Of a stretch of DNA of 64,000 bases, positions 8,313 to 17,000 are shown piece after piece. The position numbers and the translations under genes were made by a program. Positions within the stretch are counted from its first letter, which is position 1. The number at the start of each line of letters is the position of its first letter. This DNA comes from Mangrovimicrobium sp033283385 (GTDB taxonomy: Bacteria > Pseudomonadota > Gammaproteobacteria > Pseudomonadales > Halieaceae): NCBI GenBank assembly GCA_033283385.1, contig JAWMQQ010000001.1, positions 682,001-746,000 on the forward strand. The letters are read 5' to 3'. The notes beneath the pieces are model-generated. The model was not told where the DNA came from, did no database searches, and saw only the letters and a program-made list of their open reading frames with translations.

Positions 8313-9398
8313 ATGACCGCTTCCGTGTCCCCCCGGCTGCGCACCCCGTTTGCGAGGGTTTTGCAGGTCCTGTTGCTGACGCTTCTGCCAGTGCCCCTGG
8401 CGCACGCCCAGTTCACGCCGCCGCAGAACCTCGACCCCAGCACCGCCAATATCCAGCTCGGCCGCTCCTTTCAAAAAGATGCCTGGCTGGTCTACACCTA
8501 CGACATCGATGAAAACGGACAGGTGGTGAACGCGGTAATCCAGAGCTCGAACGGCGTGCCCGAGGTCGAGCAGACGGTGTTGCAGCAGGTCAATGCGATG
8601 CGCTTCAAACCGGCGATGCGCGGCGGCAAGCCGGTCAAGGTCTCCGCGGACCCGGTGGTGTTCACCTGGATCCTCGACAAGCCGCGGGAGATGTCGCCGC
8701 AATTCGACGACATGTACCGCCAGGCCTGGGACTTTTACTCCAAGAAAGACTACGACAAGGCCTTCGATATCGCGGTGCAGCTCAAGAACTTCCCCGGCCG
8801 CAACGCGCTGGAGGAGGTCAAGTTCCAGGTCCTGGCCGCATCGCTGGCCAGTCGCTGGAAGGATGAGGCGGCGGAACTGCAGCACCTGGACCGCGTCGTC
8901 GAGCTGCAGTCACTGGCGTTGAACAACCATTTCAAGAACACCTATGTGCCGGACGACCAGTACCTCAAGATCCTGAACCGGATTCTCGACCTGCAGTTGT
9001 CGCGGATGATGCTGGCGGACGCCGGGGAGACGCTGCTCAGCATGCAGTCGCTGGGGCGTGGTACGCCGCTGGTCGAGGAGGCCGCCGCCCACTATCGCGA
9101 GGTTGAGCAGTCATTCCATTCGCGGCCGGATGTGGTGGTATCGGGTGAACTGGTGCCGCTGTTCCGCGACGGCCCGGGTTCCTGGAAGACTGGCCTCAGC
9201 CGGGCGGATTTCGCGATCTCGGACGTGCGCGGCAGGATCGGTGCCGTGTTCCTGGTCTGTGCCAACGCGGAGCGAACCCTGCGCTATCCCTCCAAGCAGA
9301 ACTGGCAGGTGCCGGTGGGCTGGCAGCAGTGCAAGATCGATGTTTCCGGCAGCGCGGGGACCCAGTTCAAGCTGCACCAGTACGCCCCGGGGCAGTAA
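8313..9398 (+). CDS. exported protein with TonB-C-like domain
   Basis: 361 residues. A signal peptide (VLQVLLLTLLPVPLAHAQF, cut near residue 30) is followed by a domain resembling the C-terminal domain of energy-transducing TonB: WLVYTYDIDENGQVVNAVIQ, then VEQTVLQQVNAMRFKPAMRGGKPV. The latter half is helical and tetratricopeptide-like (SKKDYDKAFDIAVQLKNF) with no further motif I know. No N-terminal TonB anchor with a proline-rich spacer is present, so this is not a standard TonB. The ATG at 8313 sits behind GGAG (8304-8307). It follows the kinase gene by 74 bases on the same strand and may belong to that signalling unit. Confidence 0.75.
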   Translation: MTASVSPRLRTPFARVLQVLLLTLLPVPLAHAQFTPPQNLDPSTANIQLGRSFQKDAWLVYTYDIDENGQVVNAVIQSSNGVPEVEQTVLQQVNAMRFKPAMRGGKPVKVSADPVVFTWILDKPREMSPQFDDMYRQAWDFYSKKDYDKAFDIAVQLKNFPGRNALEEVKFQVLAASLASRWKDEAAELQHLDRVVELQSLALNNHFKNTYVPDDQYLKILNRILDLQLSRMMLADAGETLLSMQSLGRGTPLVEEAAAHYREVEQSFHSRPDVVVSGELVPLFRDGPGSWKTGLSRADFAISDVRGRIGAVFLVCANAERTLRYPSKQNWQVPVGWQQCKIDVSGSAGTQFKLHQYAPGQ

Positions 9399-9416
9399 GC
9401 GCCCCGGGAGCCGCCC

Positions 9417-10226
9417 TCAGGCGCTCAGCAATTCCCTGACCCGTTCGCGGAAGCCCCGGCTGACCTTCAGCTGGGCGCCGCCTTCCAGCGACAGCATGAA
9501 CTCGCCGTTGCCCAGGGTGTGGGCGCCGCTGATGGCGTCCTTGTTGACCAGGGTGGAGCGGTGGATGCGCAGGAATTGCGCGGGGTTGAGCATCTTCTCC
9601 AGTTCTTTCATGGTGATGCGCATGATGTGGGTGTCGCCGTTCGCGTGGATGCACATGTAGTCGCCGGCGGCGTCGACCCAGTGGATGTCGGCGGTACGGA
9701 TCAGGTGGATGTCGCTGCCGTCCTTGATCACCAGCTTGTCCGGCCAGCCGGTGGCGACCACGTCGCTCTGGGCCATTTTCTCGATGGTGCTGGCGCTGGC
9801 GCCGGTCATGCCCATCATCAGTTCCATCAGGCGCTGCTTGGCGCGCTCCGATTCTTCCTGCCGGTGGTGGGCGACCGCGCGTTCGATCGCCTCGTGCAGG
9901 CGATCGTCGTCCACTGGCTTGAGCACGTAGTCCACCGCGTGCACCTTGAAGGCGTCCACCGCGTACTGGTCGAAGGCGGTGACGAAAATCACCATGGGCA
10001 TGTTCTCGGGTTGCAGCTTGCGCACGACGTCAAAGCCGTCGATACCGGGCATCTGGATGTCGAGGAAAACCAGGTCTGGCGAGTAGCTGGCGATGGCCTC
10101 CAGGGCTTCCTGGCCATTGGCGCACTCGGCCACGACCTCGACGCCGGGAATCTGCTGCAGGCGCAGGGCGAGGCCGCGGCGCGCCAGTGACTCGTCGTCG
10201 ACGATGATGGTTTTCATGCGGTTCAT
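9417..10226 (-). CDS. LytTR-type response regulator (AlgR/LytR family)
   Basis: 269 residues. N-terminal receiver domain with the acidic pocket in MKTIIVDDESLARRG, the phosphoacceptor aspartate in LVFLDIQMPGIDGFD, and the lysine in VDYVLKPVDDD. After a linker comes a LytTR DNA-binding domain (about 160-265) with IHWVDAAGDYMCIHANG and FLRIHRSTLVNKDAI. It should bind promoter DNA after phosphorylation by its partner kinase. The start at 10226 overlaps the kinase stop as ATGA, and a second ATG three codons on is also plausible. Targets cannot be told from the window. Confidence 0.93.
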   Translation of the reverse strand: MNRMKTIIVDDESLARRGLALRLQQIPGVEVVAECANGQEALEAIASYSPDLVFLDIQMPGIDGFDVVRKLQPENMPMVIFVTAFDQYAVDAFKVHAVDYVLKPVDDDRLHEAIERAVAHHRQEESERAKQRLMELMMGMTGASASTIEKMAQSDVVATGWPDKLVIKDGSDIHLIRTADIHWVDAAGDYMCIHANGDTHIMRITMKELEKMLNPAQFLRIHRSTLVNKDAISGAHTLGNGEFMLSLEGGAQLKVSRGFRERVRELLSA

Positions 10227-11314
10227 GACGAGGTTTCCAGTGGCATGCATATGGTTATAGTCAATCCGTGGGGTTCTGTGTCACTCAATTCGAAAGACTG
10301 GTCTTCACCGTAGAGCACCTGCAGGCGGTCGCGGCAGTTGGCCAGGCCGACGCTGCCGCCGTTGCGGGTGAGTCCCCGGGTCAGTTCGATACCCGGGCCG
10401 TCATCGATGACCTGCAGGCACAGCCTGTCGTCGGCGGCGGTGGCGCGGATGCCGATGGTGCCGCCGTTGATCGCCTTGGCGATCGCGTACTTGATGGAGT
10501 TCTCCACCAGCGGCTGCAGCAGCAGGCTGGGCATCCGCGCGTCGCGTGCCGTCTCGTCGATCTGGATGTCGAGCTTCAGGCGCTCGTCGAAGCGCACCTT
10601 CTCGATATCCAGGTACAGGCCCAGGGCCTCGACCTCCTCGGAGACGGTGACCTTCTGCATCGGGTCATTGTCCAGGGTGTAACGCAGGAAGCGGCTCAAT
10701 CGCGTCACCATGACGTTGGCCAGCTGGTTGTTCTGGTCGAGAATCAGGGTGGATATGGCGTTGAGCGTGTTGAACAGGAAGTGGGGGTTGAGCTGGTAGC
10801 GCAGCATCTTCAGCTGCGCTTCATGGGCCATGGAGAGCGCCTGCAGCGAGCGCTGCTTTTCCTCCTGCGCCAGCATGTAGTTCTTGATGCCGAAGTACAG
10901 GGTACTCCACACGAACATGACCCAGAATGCGGAGATGGCGCCCTCGAAGTGTGCCATCAGCAGGGAGGACAAGCCCTCCACGGCCTTGTCCTTGGTCTCC
11001 TCCGGGAACACGGTGGAGAAGACCGTGGCGCGGATCGACATCCACACCAGGCCGGCGGCGTAGGAGCCGGCGACGATGGCCACGATGCGCCGCGGCAGCG
11101 CCATCTCCCACATGTGGCGGTATAGCGCGCGCAGGGCGAGCGTGAGCAACATGCCGATGGTGGCGATGAACGGCGGGTACCAGGTGTAGTTCTCGGGCGG
11201 GCTGGCCCACACGATAACGCCGAGGTAGAACGACATCGCCCAGCCGCTCCAGCCTGCGAACTGCAGTACCCAGAACAGGTGGCGCTTGTCCTTCATCAAC
11301 GATTGAATTTCCAT
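10223..11314 (-). CDS. LytS/AlgZ-type sensor histidine kinase
   Basis: 363 residues. Four to five hydrophobic segments in the first 160 residues form a membrane sensor region (FWVLQFAGWSGWAMSFYLGV, then FIATIGMLLTLALRALY, IVAIVAGSYAAGLVWMSI, AISAFWVMFVWSTLYFGI). The His_kinase domain has the phosphoacceptor in LRYQLNPHFLFNTLNAI and is followed by an HATPase_c domain with LLLQPLVENSIKYA and DDGPGIEL and a GSVGLANCRDRL loop. It is coupled by ATGA overlap to the LytTR regulator. The ATG at 11314 is chosen; an alternative six codons later also precedes the first membrane helix. Confidence 0.92.
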   Translation of the reverse strand: MEIQSLMKDKRHLFWVLQFAGWSGWAMSFYLGVIVWASPPENYTWYPPFIATIGMLLTLALRALYRHMWEMALPRRIVAIVAGSYAAGLVWMSIRATVFSTVFPEETKDKAVEGLSSLLMAHFEGAISAFWVMFVWSTLYFGIKNYMLAQEEKQRSLQALSMAHEAQLKMLRYQLNPHFLFNTLNAISTLILDQNNQLANVMVTRLSRFLRYTLDNDPMQKVTVSEEVEALGLYLDIEKVRFDERLKLDIQIDETARDARMPSLLLQPLVENSIKYAIAKAINGGTIGIRATAADDRLCLQVIDDGPGIELTRGLTRNGGSVGLANCRDRLQVLYGEDQSFELSDTEPHGLTITICMPLETSS

Positions 11315-11380
11315 CGCCGCATTATACTTGCAAGTTCCACCGGGCCGCTGCCATTCGTCGCAGCGGCAGGTCACTTTGTC

Positions 11381-13180
11381 TCAGGCGGGCTGCATTTCCC
11401 GGCGCTGCTGGGCCTGCCAGAGCCCTGCGTAGGCGCCATGGCGCGCCAGCAGTTGATCGTGCGTTCCGCTCTCGACGACGCGGCCGGCGTCCAGCACCAC
11501 GATGCGGTCGGCATCGACGATGGTGGAGAGCCGGTGGGCGATGACCAGGGAGGTATGGCCCCGGGATATCTCCCGCAGGGCCTGCAGGATGGCCTGCTCG
11601 GCATGGCTGTCCAGCGAGGAGGTCGCCTCGTCGAAGACCATGATGGGCGGGCGCTTGAGGATGGTGCGGGCGATGGACACGCGCTGTTTCTCGCCGCCGG
11701 AGAGTTTCAGGCCGCGCTCGCCCACCAGCGTCTCGCCGCCGCGGGGCAGGGCGGCGATGAAGTGATCGAGGTGGGCCAGGCGGATCGCCTCGGCGACCTG
11801 CTCGTCGCTGGCTTCGGGATTGCCGTAGCGCACGTTCTCGAAAATCGTATCGTTGAACAGCACCGTGTCCTGGGGAACTATACCGATGGCGCGGCGCAGG
11901 CTGGCCTGGGTCACCGCGGCGATATCCTGGCCGTCGATCTCGATACGCCCGGTATCCGGGTCGTAGAAGCGAAACAGCAGCTTCACCAGAGTGGACTTGC
12001 CCGAACCGCTGGGGCCGACCACGGCGACCTTCTCGCCGGGGCGTACTTCCAGGCTGACATCGTGCAGTATCTGCCGCTCAGCCGAGTAGCCGAAGTTCAC
12101 CGCGCTGAAGCGGATGCCGCCTTCCTCCAGCGCCAGCTCTCCCGCGCCCGGCCGGTCCACGACTTTCGGGCGCAGGTCCATCAGCTCGAACATCTTCTCG
12201 ATATTGGCCATCGAGCCCTTGATCTCGCGGAACACGAAGCCGAGGAATCCCAGCGGCATGAACAGCTGGATCATGAACTGGTTGATCAGGATGAAATCGC
12301 CGAGGGTGATCTGCCCGCCTTTCACCTGCCAGGCGGCGAGGCCGATCATCGCGGTCTGGGCCAGCGCGATGATCAGCGCCTGCCCGCCGTTGAGGGCGAA
12401 CAGGGAGAGCCGGTTCTTGCGCCGGGCCAGTTCCCAGCGCGCCAGTTCGCGGTCGTAGCGGCGCGCCTCGAAGTCCTCGTTGGTGAAGTATTTGACCGTC
12501 TCGAAATTAAGCAGGCTGTCCACGGCGCGGGTATTGCTGGCCGAATCCGCCTCGTTCATCTCGCGCACGAACTGTGTGCGCCACTCGGTGGCGTACAGCG
12601 AGAACAGGCCGTAGGCGATCACCGCGACCAGGGTGATCACTGCGAAGGACGGGCCGTAGTTGAACAGCAGGATACCCACGACCATGCTGATCTCGAACAG
12701 GGTCGGGGCGATATTGAAAACGAAAAAGCGCAGCAGGAAGCTGATGCCGGTAACGCCGCGCTCGATGTCGCGGGCGAGCCCGCCGGTGCGCCGCCCGAGG
12801 TGGTATTCCAGGTCCAGCGCGTGCACGTGCTGGAATACCTGCAGGCCGACCCGGCGCATGGCGCGCTCGGTGACCCGGCCGAATACCGTGTCGCGCAGCT
12901 CGCCGAAGAACACGTTGGCGAAACGGGCGGCGCCGTAGGCCAGCACCAGTCCCAACAGCAGCGCGGGCGCGAGGTCCGCCAGCGAGGCGCCATCCAGCGC
13001 GTCCACCAGGTGCTTGAGCAGGAAGGGGATGACCAGCACCGCGCCCTTGGCCAGCAGCAGGCAGACCATGGCCAAAGCCACGCGATTGCGCGATTCCAGC
13101 AGGTAGGGGAGCAGGTGCTTGAGAATCCGCCAGTTGATCCTGGTATCGGGCTCGATGTCGGCGTTGGAATGTCGGCGCAT
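11381..13180 (-). CDS. ABC transporter, fused permease and ATPase (Atm1/ABCB7-like exporter)
   Basis: 599 residues, a half-transporter that works as a dimer. Six membrane helices fill the first 320 residues, with the Atm1-type segments NRVALAMVCLLLAKGAVLVIP and DTRINWRILKHLLPYLL. The ATPase domain carries Walker A VGPSGSGKSTL, the Q-loop, the signature LSGGEKQRVSIARTIL, Walker B IMVFDEATSSLD and the switch histidine in VIAHRLSTI. Eukaryotic and proteobacterial relatives export glutathione-linked sulfur or metal compounds; here that role is inferred from similarity. The gene stands alone, downstream of which REP palindromes separate it from frdB. Confidence 0.9.
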   Translation of the reverse strand: MRRHSNADIEPDTRINWRILKHLLPYLLESRNRVALAMVCLLLAKGAVLVIPFLLKHLVDALDGASLADLAPALLLGLVLAYGAARFANVFFGELRDTVFGRVTERAMRRVGLQVFQHVHALDLEYHLGRRTGGLARDIERGVTGISFLLRFFVFNIAPTLFEISMVVGILLFNYGPSFAVITLVAVIAYGLFSLYATEWRTQFVREMNEADSASNTRAVDSLLNFETVKYFTNEDFEARRYDRELARWELARRKNRLSLFALNGGQALIIALAQTAMIGLAAWQVKGGQITLGDFILINQFMIQLFMPLGFLGFVFREIKGSMANIEKMFELMDLRPKVVDRPGAGELALEEGGIRFSAVNFGYSAERQILHDVSLEVRPGEKVAVVGPSGSGKSTLVKLLFRFYDPDTGRIEIDGQDIAAVTQASLRRAIGIVPQDTVLFNDTIFENVRYGNPEASDEQVAEAIRLAHLDHFIAALPRGGETLVGERGLKLSGGEKQRVSIARTILKRPPIMVFDEATSSLDSHAEQAILQALREISRGHTSLVIAHRLSTIVDADRIVVLDAGRVVESGTHDQLLARHGAYAGLWQAQQRREMQPA

Positions 13181-13211
13181 CGGCGAATTCTACGCCGTTA
13201 CCGCCGGCTGT

Positions 13212-13318
13212 TGTAGGAGCGCGCTCTGCACGCGATCGCTGCCCCGTAGGAGCCTGCTACGCAGGCGATCGCCCGCGTAGCGGGCTCCTACACAATCGCC
13301 CGTGTAACGGGCTCCTAC
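13212..13318. repeat. REP cluster A (GTAG-type palindromes, three units)
   Basis: Three copies of an approximately 22-base palindromic unit of the form GTAGGAGC-CYGC-TACGC-RGGCGATCGC, two in one orientation and one or two inverted, between the ABC exporter gene and frdB. The unit nearest frdB supplies the frdB stop codon: TAG is read from the GTAG head (13315-13317 on the minus strand). Repeats with a GTAG head are typical of REP elements moved by RAYT transposases in gammaproteobacteria. Confidence 0.9.
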
Positions 13319-14055
13319 ACCCTCACCATCTTGCGGCGGAGGAAGGCGATCTGTGCCGCCAGTGGCAAGTCCTTGGGGCAAAGGTCCTGGCAGCCCAGCA
13401 GGGTCATGCAGCCGAACACCCCGCTCTCGTCGCCGATCAGCTCGTAAAACTCGGCGTCGCTGCGCTTGTCGCGCGGGTCCAGGTGAAAGCGCGCCACCTG
13501 GTTGAGGCCCACCGCGCCGACGAAGTCCTCGCGCATTTGCGCCGTGGCGCAGGCGGCGATGCAGCAGCCGCACTCGATGCAGCGCTCCAGCTCGTACAGC
13601 TCCTGCGCCAGCGCCGGGTCCATGGGCGCTTCCACCGCATCGAGGTCCAGCGACTCCAGGCCCTCGTCGTGTATCCAGGTCTGCAGGCGTTCCGACATGC
13701 CGCGCATCCACTTGCCGCTGTTTACCGAGAGGTCCGCGATCAGTTCGAAGCCCGGCAGCGGGGCCAGGGTGATGGTGTCGGGAAGGTCGTGGGTGAGGGT
13801 GCGGCAGGCCAGCCCGGGCCGGCCGTTGATCACCATGCCGCAGCTGCCGCAGATGCCGGCGCGACAGACGAAGTCGAAGCAGAGGGACGGGTCCTGCTCC
13901 TCGCGCAGCAGGTTGAGCGCGATGAACAAGGTCATGGCGTCGGTTTCTTCCAGGCGGTAATCCTGCCACCGGGGCTGGTCGCCCGGTTCGGCGGGATTGT
14001 GCCGCAGTACGCGGATCAGCAGTTCGCGCCGTTGCCTGGCAGGTATCAATGTCAC
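13315..14055 (-). CDS. frdB: fumarate reductase/succinate dehydrogenase iron-sulfur subunit (FrdB type)
   Basis: 246 residues. The N-terminal plant-ferredoxin domain holds a [2Fe-2S] cluster with cysteines in FVCRAGICGSCGMVING and the later LACRTLT. The C-terminal domain binds the [4Fe-4S] and [3Fe-4S] clusters through CIECGCCIAAC and GCMTLLGCQDLCPKDLPL. It carries electrons between the flavoprotein and the membrane di-haem subunit. Gene order C-A-B and ATGA overlap with frdA show one operon. The stop codon is inside a REP palindrome, so the last residues (after the KMVRV end) may have been reset by REP insertion. Confidence 0.92.
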   Translation of the reverse strand: MTLIPARQRRELLIRVLRHNPAEPGDQPRWQDYRLEETDAMTLFIALNLLREEQDPSLCFDFVCRAGICGSCGMVINGRPGLACRTLTHDLPDTITLAPLPGFELIADLSVNSGKWMRGMSERLQTWIHDEGLESLDLDAVEAPMDPALAQELYELERCIECGCCIAACATAQMREDFVGAVGLNQVARFHLDPRDKRSDAEFYELIGDESGVFGCMTLLGCQDLCPKDLPLAAQIAFLRRKMVRV

Positions 14056-16031
14056 TGCGAATCTCCCAGTCGACGGTTGGGGCCGCGCAGGCCCTCGGGC
14101 AGCAGGTGCATGAAGGGCATCAACGCCTGCTGGCGCTGCCGGCGATCCACTTCGCCTGCCTGCGCCAGCGCCTGGTCAATCTGTGCTGTACGCGCCGCGG
14201 TGTCGGGGTGTTCGATAAAATCCCGTGCGCCGTAACCGCGCCAGCCCGGCGGCAGTTCCATGGCCATGATTTCCAGCGCCTCGTAATCGATCTGCGGCAA
14301 TTCGTCTTCCGGCGCGGCCCAGCGTGCGAGGCTGCGGTTCATCCAGTTGAGGTCGTCGCGGCGCGGGAAATCGTCGCGGTAGTGGGCGCCCCGGCTCTCG
14401 GTGCGCGCCAGTGCGCCGCAGGCGACACACAGCGCCAGCTTGAGCTTGCGCGGCAGGCGGTAGGCGGCCACCAGTTCCGGGTTGGGGCCGCGGGCACTGG
14501 AGCGCAATTGCAGCGAACGGCTGCGGCGCAGCAGGTCCTGCAGGGTCGCCACCGCCTCGGCCAGCGCCGGCCCGTGGCGGAAGATGCCGACCTTCGCGGT
14601 CATGGTCTCCTGCATCAGGCGGGTGAGCTCGACGGCGCTCTCGCTGCCGCCGTCGCCGGCCAGCGCCGCCAGGTGCCGCGCTTCGCGGCGCAGGAAATCC
14701 TCCGCGAGCGTGGTCGAGAGCGACAGCGCGCCCTCCGGCGATTCGCAGAAATCGGCGATGGTGTCCCCGGCGATCATGCCGGCGACCACGGTCTCCGCCA
14801 CCGAGTTGCCGCCCAGCCGGTTGAAGCCGTGCATGTCCCAGCAGGCGGCTTCGCCCACGGCGAACAGGCCGCGCAGGCCCGGGCTGTGGCAGTGCGGGTC
14901 GGTGCGTACGCCGCCCATGGAGTAGTGCTGCGCCGGGCGCACCGGGATCAGCTGCTGCGCGGGATTTATGCCGAGGAAGTACTGGCAGATCTCCTTCACC
15001 TCGCGCAGCTTGGTGTTGATATGCGCCTCGCCCAGCAGGCGGATGTCCAGCCACAGGTGCTCGCCGAAGCGACTGCGCGCGCCGTGGCCGGCGAGAATGT
15101 GCTCCTCCATGCGCCGGCTCACCACGTCGCGGGAGGCCAGCTCCGCCTTTTCCGGTTCGTAGTCGGGCATGAAGCGGTGCTCGCTGCCATCCAGCAGCAG
15201 GCCGCCGTCGCCGCGGCAGCCCTCGGTGACGAGGATGCCGGAGGGGAAGATGCCGGTGGGGTGGAACTGCACCGCCTCCATGTTGCCCAGCACCGCGCGG
15301 CCGGTCTCCAGCGCGATGGCGGCGCCCATGCCCTCGTTGATTACCGCGTTGGTGGAGACCCGGTAGATACGCCCGAAGCCCCCGGTGGCGATGCAGGTGG
15401 CCTTCGCCAGGTAGGCCAGCAATTCCCCGCTGACCAGGTTGCGCACCACGGCGCCGCAGCAGCGCTCGCCGTCGTGGATCAGCGCGATCGCCTCCATGTA
15501 TTCGTGCACCGGGATGCCCGCGGCGATCGCCTGGTTGCTCATGGTGTAGAGCATGGCGTGGCCGGTGCCGTCGCCGACGTAGCAGGCGCGCCACTTGGCG
15601 GTGCCGCCGAAATTGCGGCTGGTGATCAGGCCATGGGCGGCGTCAGCCTCGGATACCGTGGACTTCTTGCCGTTGACGGTAATCTCGTGTTCGCCGCGCT
15701 CCACCCGGCTCCAGGGCACGCCCCAGGCGGCGAGTTCGCGGATCGCCTTGGGCGCGCTGTGGGCGAACATGCGCACCACCTGCTGGTCGGCCCCCCAGTC
15801 GGAGCCGCGCACCGTGTCGGCGAAGTGCAGGTCCTCGTTGTCGCCCTCGGCGCCGCGGCAATTGCCGAGGCTGGCCTGCATGCCGCCCTGGGCTGCGGAA
15901 GAGTGGGAGCGCTTGGCCGGCACCAGGCTGAGGATGATGACCTCCTGTCCGCGCCGGCGCGCGCCTATGGCTGCGCGCTGTCCCGCCAGGCCCCCGCCGA
16001 TGACCAGTACGTCGGTGTAGATCACCTGCAT
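14052..16031 (-). CDS. frdA: fumarate reductase/succinate dehydrogenase flavoprotein subunit (FrdA type)
   Basis: 659 residues. FAD-binding Rossmann motif VLVIGGGLAGQRAAIGARR at the N-terminus; the covalent-FAD histidine region RSHSSAAQGGMQASLGN; the active-site segment VQFHPTGIFPSGILVTEGCRGDGG; and the GGVRTDPHCHSPGLRGLFAVGEAA motif. It interconverts succinate and fumarate at the cytoplasmic face. The start at 16031 is one base after the frdC stop, and a TGA-ATG overlap ties its end to frdB. The subunits resemble Epsilonproteobacterial quinol:fumarate reductase more than E. coli SdhA/FrdA, by the C-A-B order and FrdC layout. Confidence 0.92.
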   Translation of the reverse strand: MQVIYTDVLVIGGGLAGQRAAIGARRRGQEVIILSLVPAKRSHSSAAQGGMQASLGNCRGAEGDNEDLHFADTVRGSDWGADQQVVRMFAHSAPKAIRELAAWGVPWSRVERGEHEITVNGKKSTVSEADAAHGLITSRNFGGTAKWRACYVGDGTGHAMLYTMSNQAIAAGIPVHEYMEAIALIHDGERCCGAVVRNLVSGELLAYLAKATCIATGGFGRIYRVSTNAVINEGMGAAIALETGRAVLGNMEAVQFHPTGIFPSGILVTEGCRGDGGLLLDGSEHRFMPDYEPEKAELASRDVVSRRMEEHILAGHGARSRFGEHLWLDIRLLGEAHINTKLREVKEICQYFLGINPAQQLIPVRPAQHYSMGGVRTDPHCHSPGLRGLFAVGEAACWDMHGFNRLGGNSVAETVVAGMIAGDTIADFCESPEGALSLSTTLAEDFLRREARHLAALAGDGGSESAVELTRLMQETMTAKVGIFRHGPALAEAVATLQDLLRRSRSLQLRSSARGPNPELVAAYRLPRKLKLALCVACGALARTESRGAHYRDDFPRRDDLNWMNRSLARWAAPEDELPQIDYEALEIMAMELPPGWRGYGARDFIEHPDTAARTAQIDQALAQAGEVDRRQRQQALMPFMHLLPEGLRGPNRRLGDSQ

Positions 16032-16032
16032 C

Positions 16033-16752
16033 TCAGCGCAGCTCCAGCCCGGGTTGGTAGCGCTCGCCCACGGAGTCCGCGTGGCCTGCGCCAATGCGCA
16101 GGTACTGCGCCAGTGATGCGGTGCCGAGGCAGAGGTAGAAGGCCAGCACGCAGTACATGGCGAGTTTTACCCGGCCGCGCCAGATACCGCTGGTCTGCGC
16201 GCTGAAAGGCCCCCATTTCATCGCCAGCCGGTAGATGCCGACGGCGGCGTGGATGTGCACGATCAGCAACAGGGGCGCGTAGACCAGCCAGAACCGGCCG
16301 CTCCAGATGCGGTCCGCCGAGGCGTAGGGGCCGATCAGGTCCGGACGCAGGATCACGTTGAACAGGTGGGGTGCGGCGAAGAAGAACATCGCGAAGCCGG
16401 TCACCACCTGCACCAGCCACAGCGTGCTGTCCCAGTGGCGCATACCGCGCAGGTGGCGGCGCAGGGTGCTGTACTGGCGGTAGTCGGCGGGGAGCTTGCG
16501 CAGGGCGAGGAGGGCGTGCAGGGCGATCATCAGCAGCACCGCGGTGCCGGCCAGGGTGACCAGTTCCGGGTGTGGCTGGTCCAGCAGCGGCTGGCCCTCG
16601 AACATTTTCGCCACCCGGTACATGGCCTCCTTGCCCAGCAGGATGCTGGATTCGAAGAACATGTGGGCCCAGATGAACAGCACCAGCAACAGGCCGCTGG
16701 CGCTTTGCAGAACGTCCAGTCGGGCGGGCCAGCGGTTGAGGGTATCTCGCAT
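16033..16752 (-). CDS. frdC: di-haem cytochrome b membrane subunit of fumarate reductase/succinate dehydrogenase (FrdC type)
   Basis: 239 residues with five membrane helices. Four histidines at residues 30, 79, 129 and 168 are spaced 49, 50 and 39, the same spacing as the haem ligands His44, His93, His143 and His182 of Wolinella succinogenes FrdC, so this is a type-B di-haem subunit. Glu52 aligns by spacing with Wolinella Glu66. The E-pathway glutamate (Glu180) position is a histidine here (166). It is the first gene of frdCAB; the start ATG at 16752 is chosen because the shorter N-terminus matches the family. Direction of reaction cannot be decided from sequence. Confidence 0.88.
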   Translation of the reverse strand: MRDTLNRWPARLDVLQSASGLLLVLFIWAHMFFESSILLGKEAMYRVAKMFEGQPLLDQPHPELVTLAGTAVLLMIALHALLALRKLPADYRQYSTLRRHLRGMRHWDSTLWLVQVVTGFAMFFFAAPHLFNVILRPDLIGPYASADRIWSGRFWLVYAPLLLIVHIHAAVGIYRLAMKWGPFSAQTSGIWRGRVKLAMYCVLAFYLCLGTASLAQYLRIGAGHADSVGERYQPGLELR

Positions 16753-16818
16753 GCATAAGGCGCTCGGGTGGCGACCCCGCAAGTGTAACCGAGGGTGTGT
16801 TGCAGGCAACACCCACCC

Positions 16819-16898
16819 TGCAGGAGCCCGCTACGCGGGCGATCGTCCAACGTATGAGCGCGCCCTGCGCGCGATCGCCTGCGTAGCAGGCTCCTACA
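16819..16898. repeat. REP cluster B in the frdC-lipA divergent gap
   Basis: Two diverged REP units of the GTAG family (GCAGGAGCCCGCTACGCGGG at 16819 and its inverted partner GCGTAGCAGGCTCCTAC ending at 16898). They lie in a 248-base gap between two divergent genes, so upstream of both starts, an unusual place for REP elements, which tend to sit between convergent or tandem genes. Confidence 0.85.
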
Positions 16899-16958
16899 AT
16901 GGCCAATCGCGCGCAGAGCGGCGTCCACCGCGCCATCGCCGGCCGGCTCAGGGTTCTG

Positions 16959-16964
16959 TATAAT
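16959..16964 (+). promoter_or_regulatory. possible -10 box for lipA
   Basis: A perfect TATAAT lies 37 bases before the lipA start codon, just after the REP cluster. No convincing -35 box 16-18 bases upstream can be seen. Confidence 0.35.
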
Positions 16965-17000
16965 CGGCGGTTCACACACCGACCGACCAGGTTGTTCTCC

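Noticed and set aside
14049..16205. Long plus-strand open frame opposite frdA
   Set aside because: A shadow of frdA; low-complexity His/Gln/Ala content and no recognisable domain.
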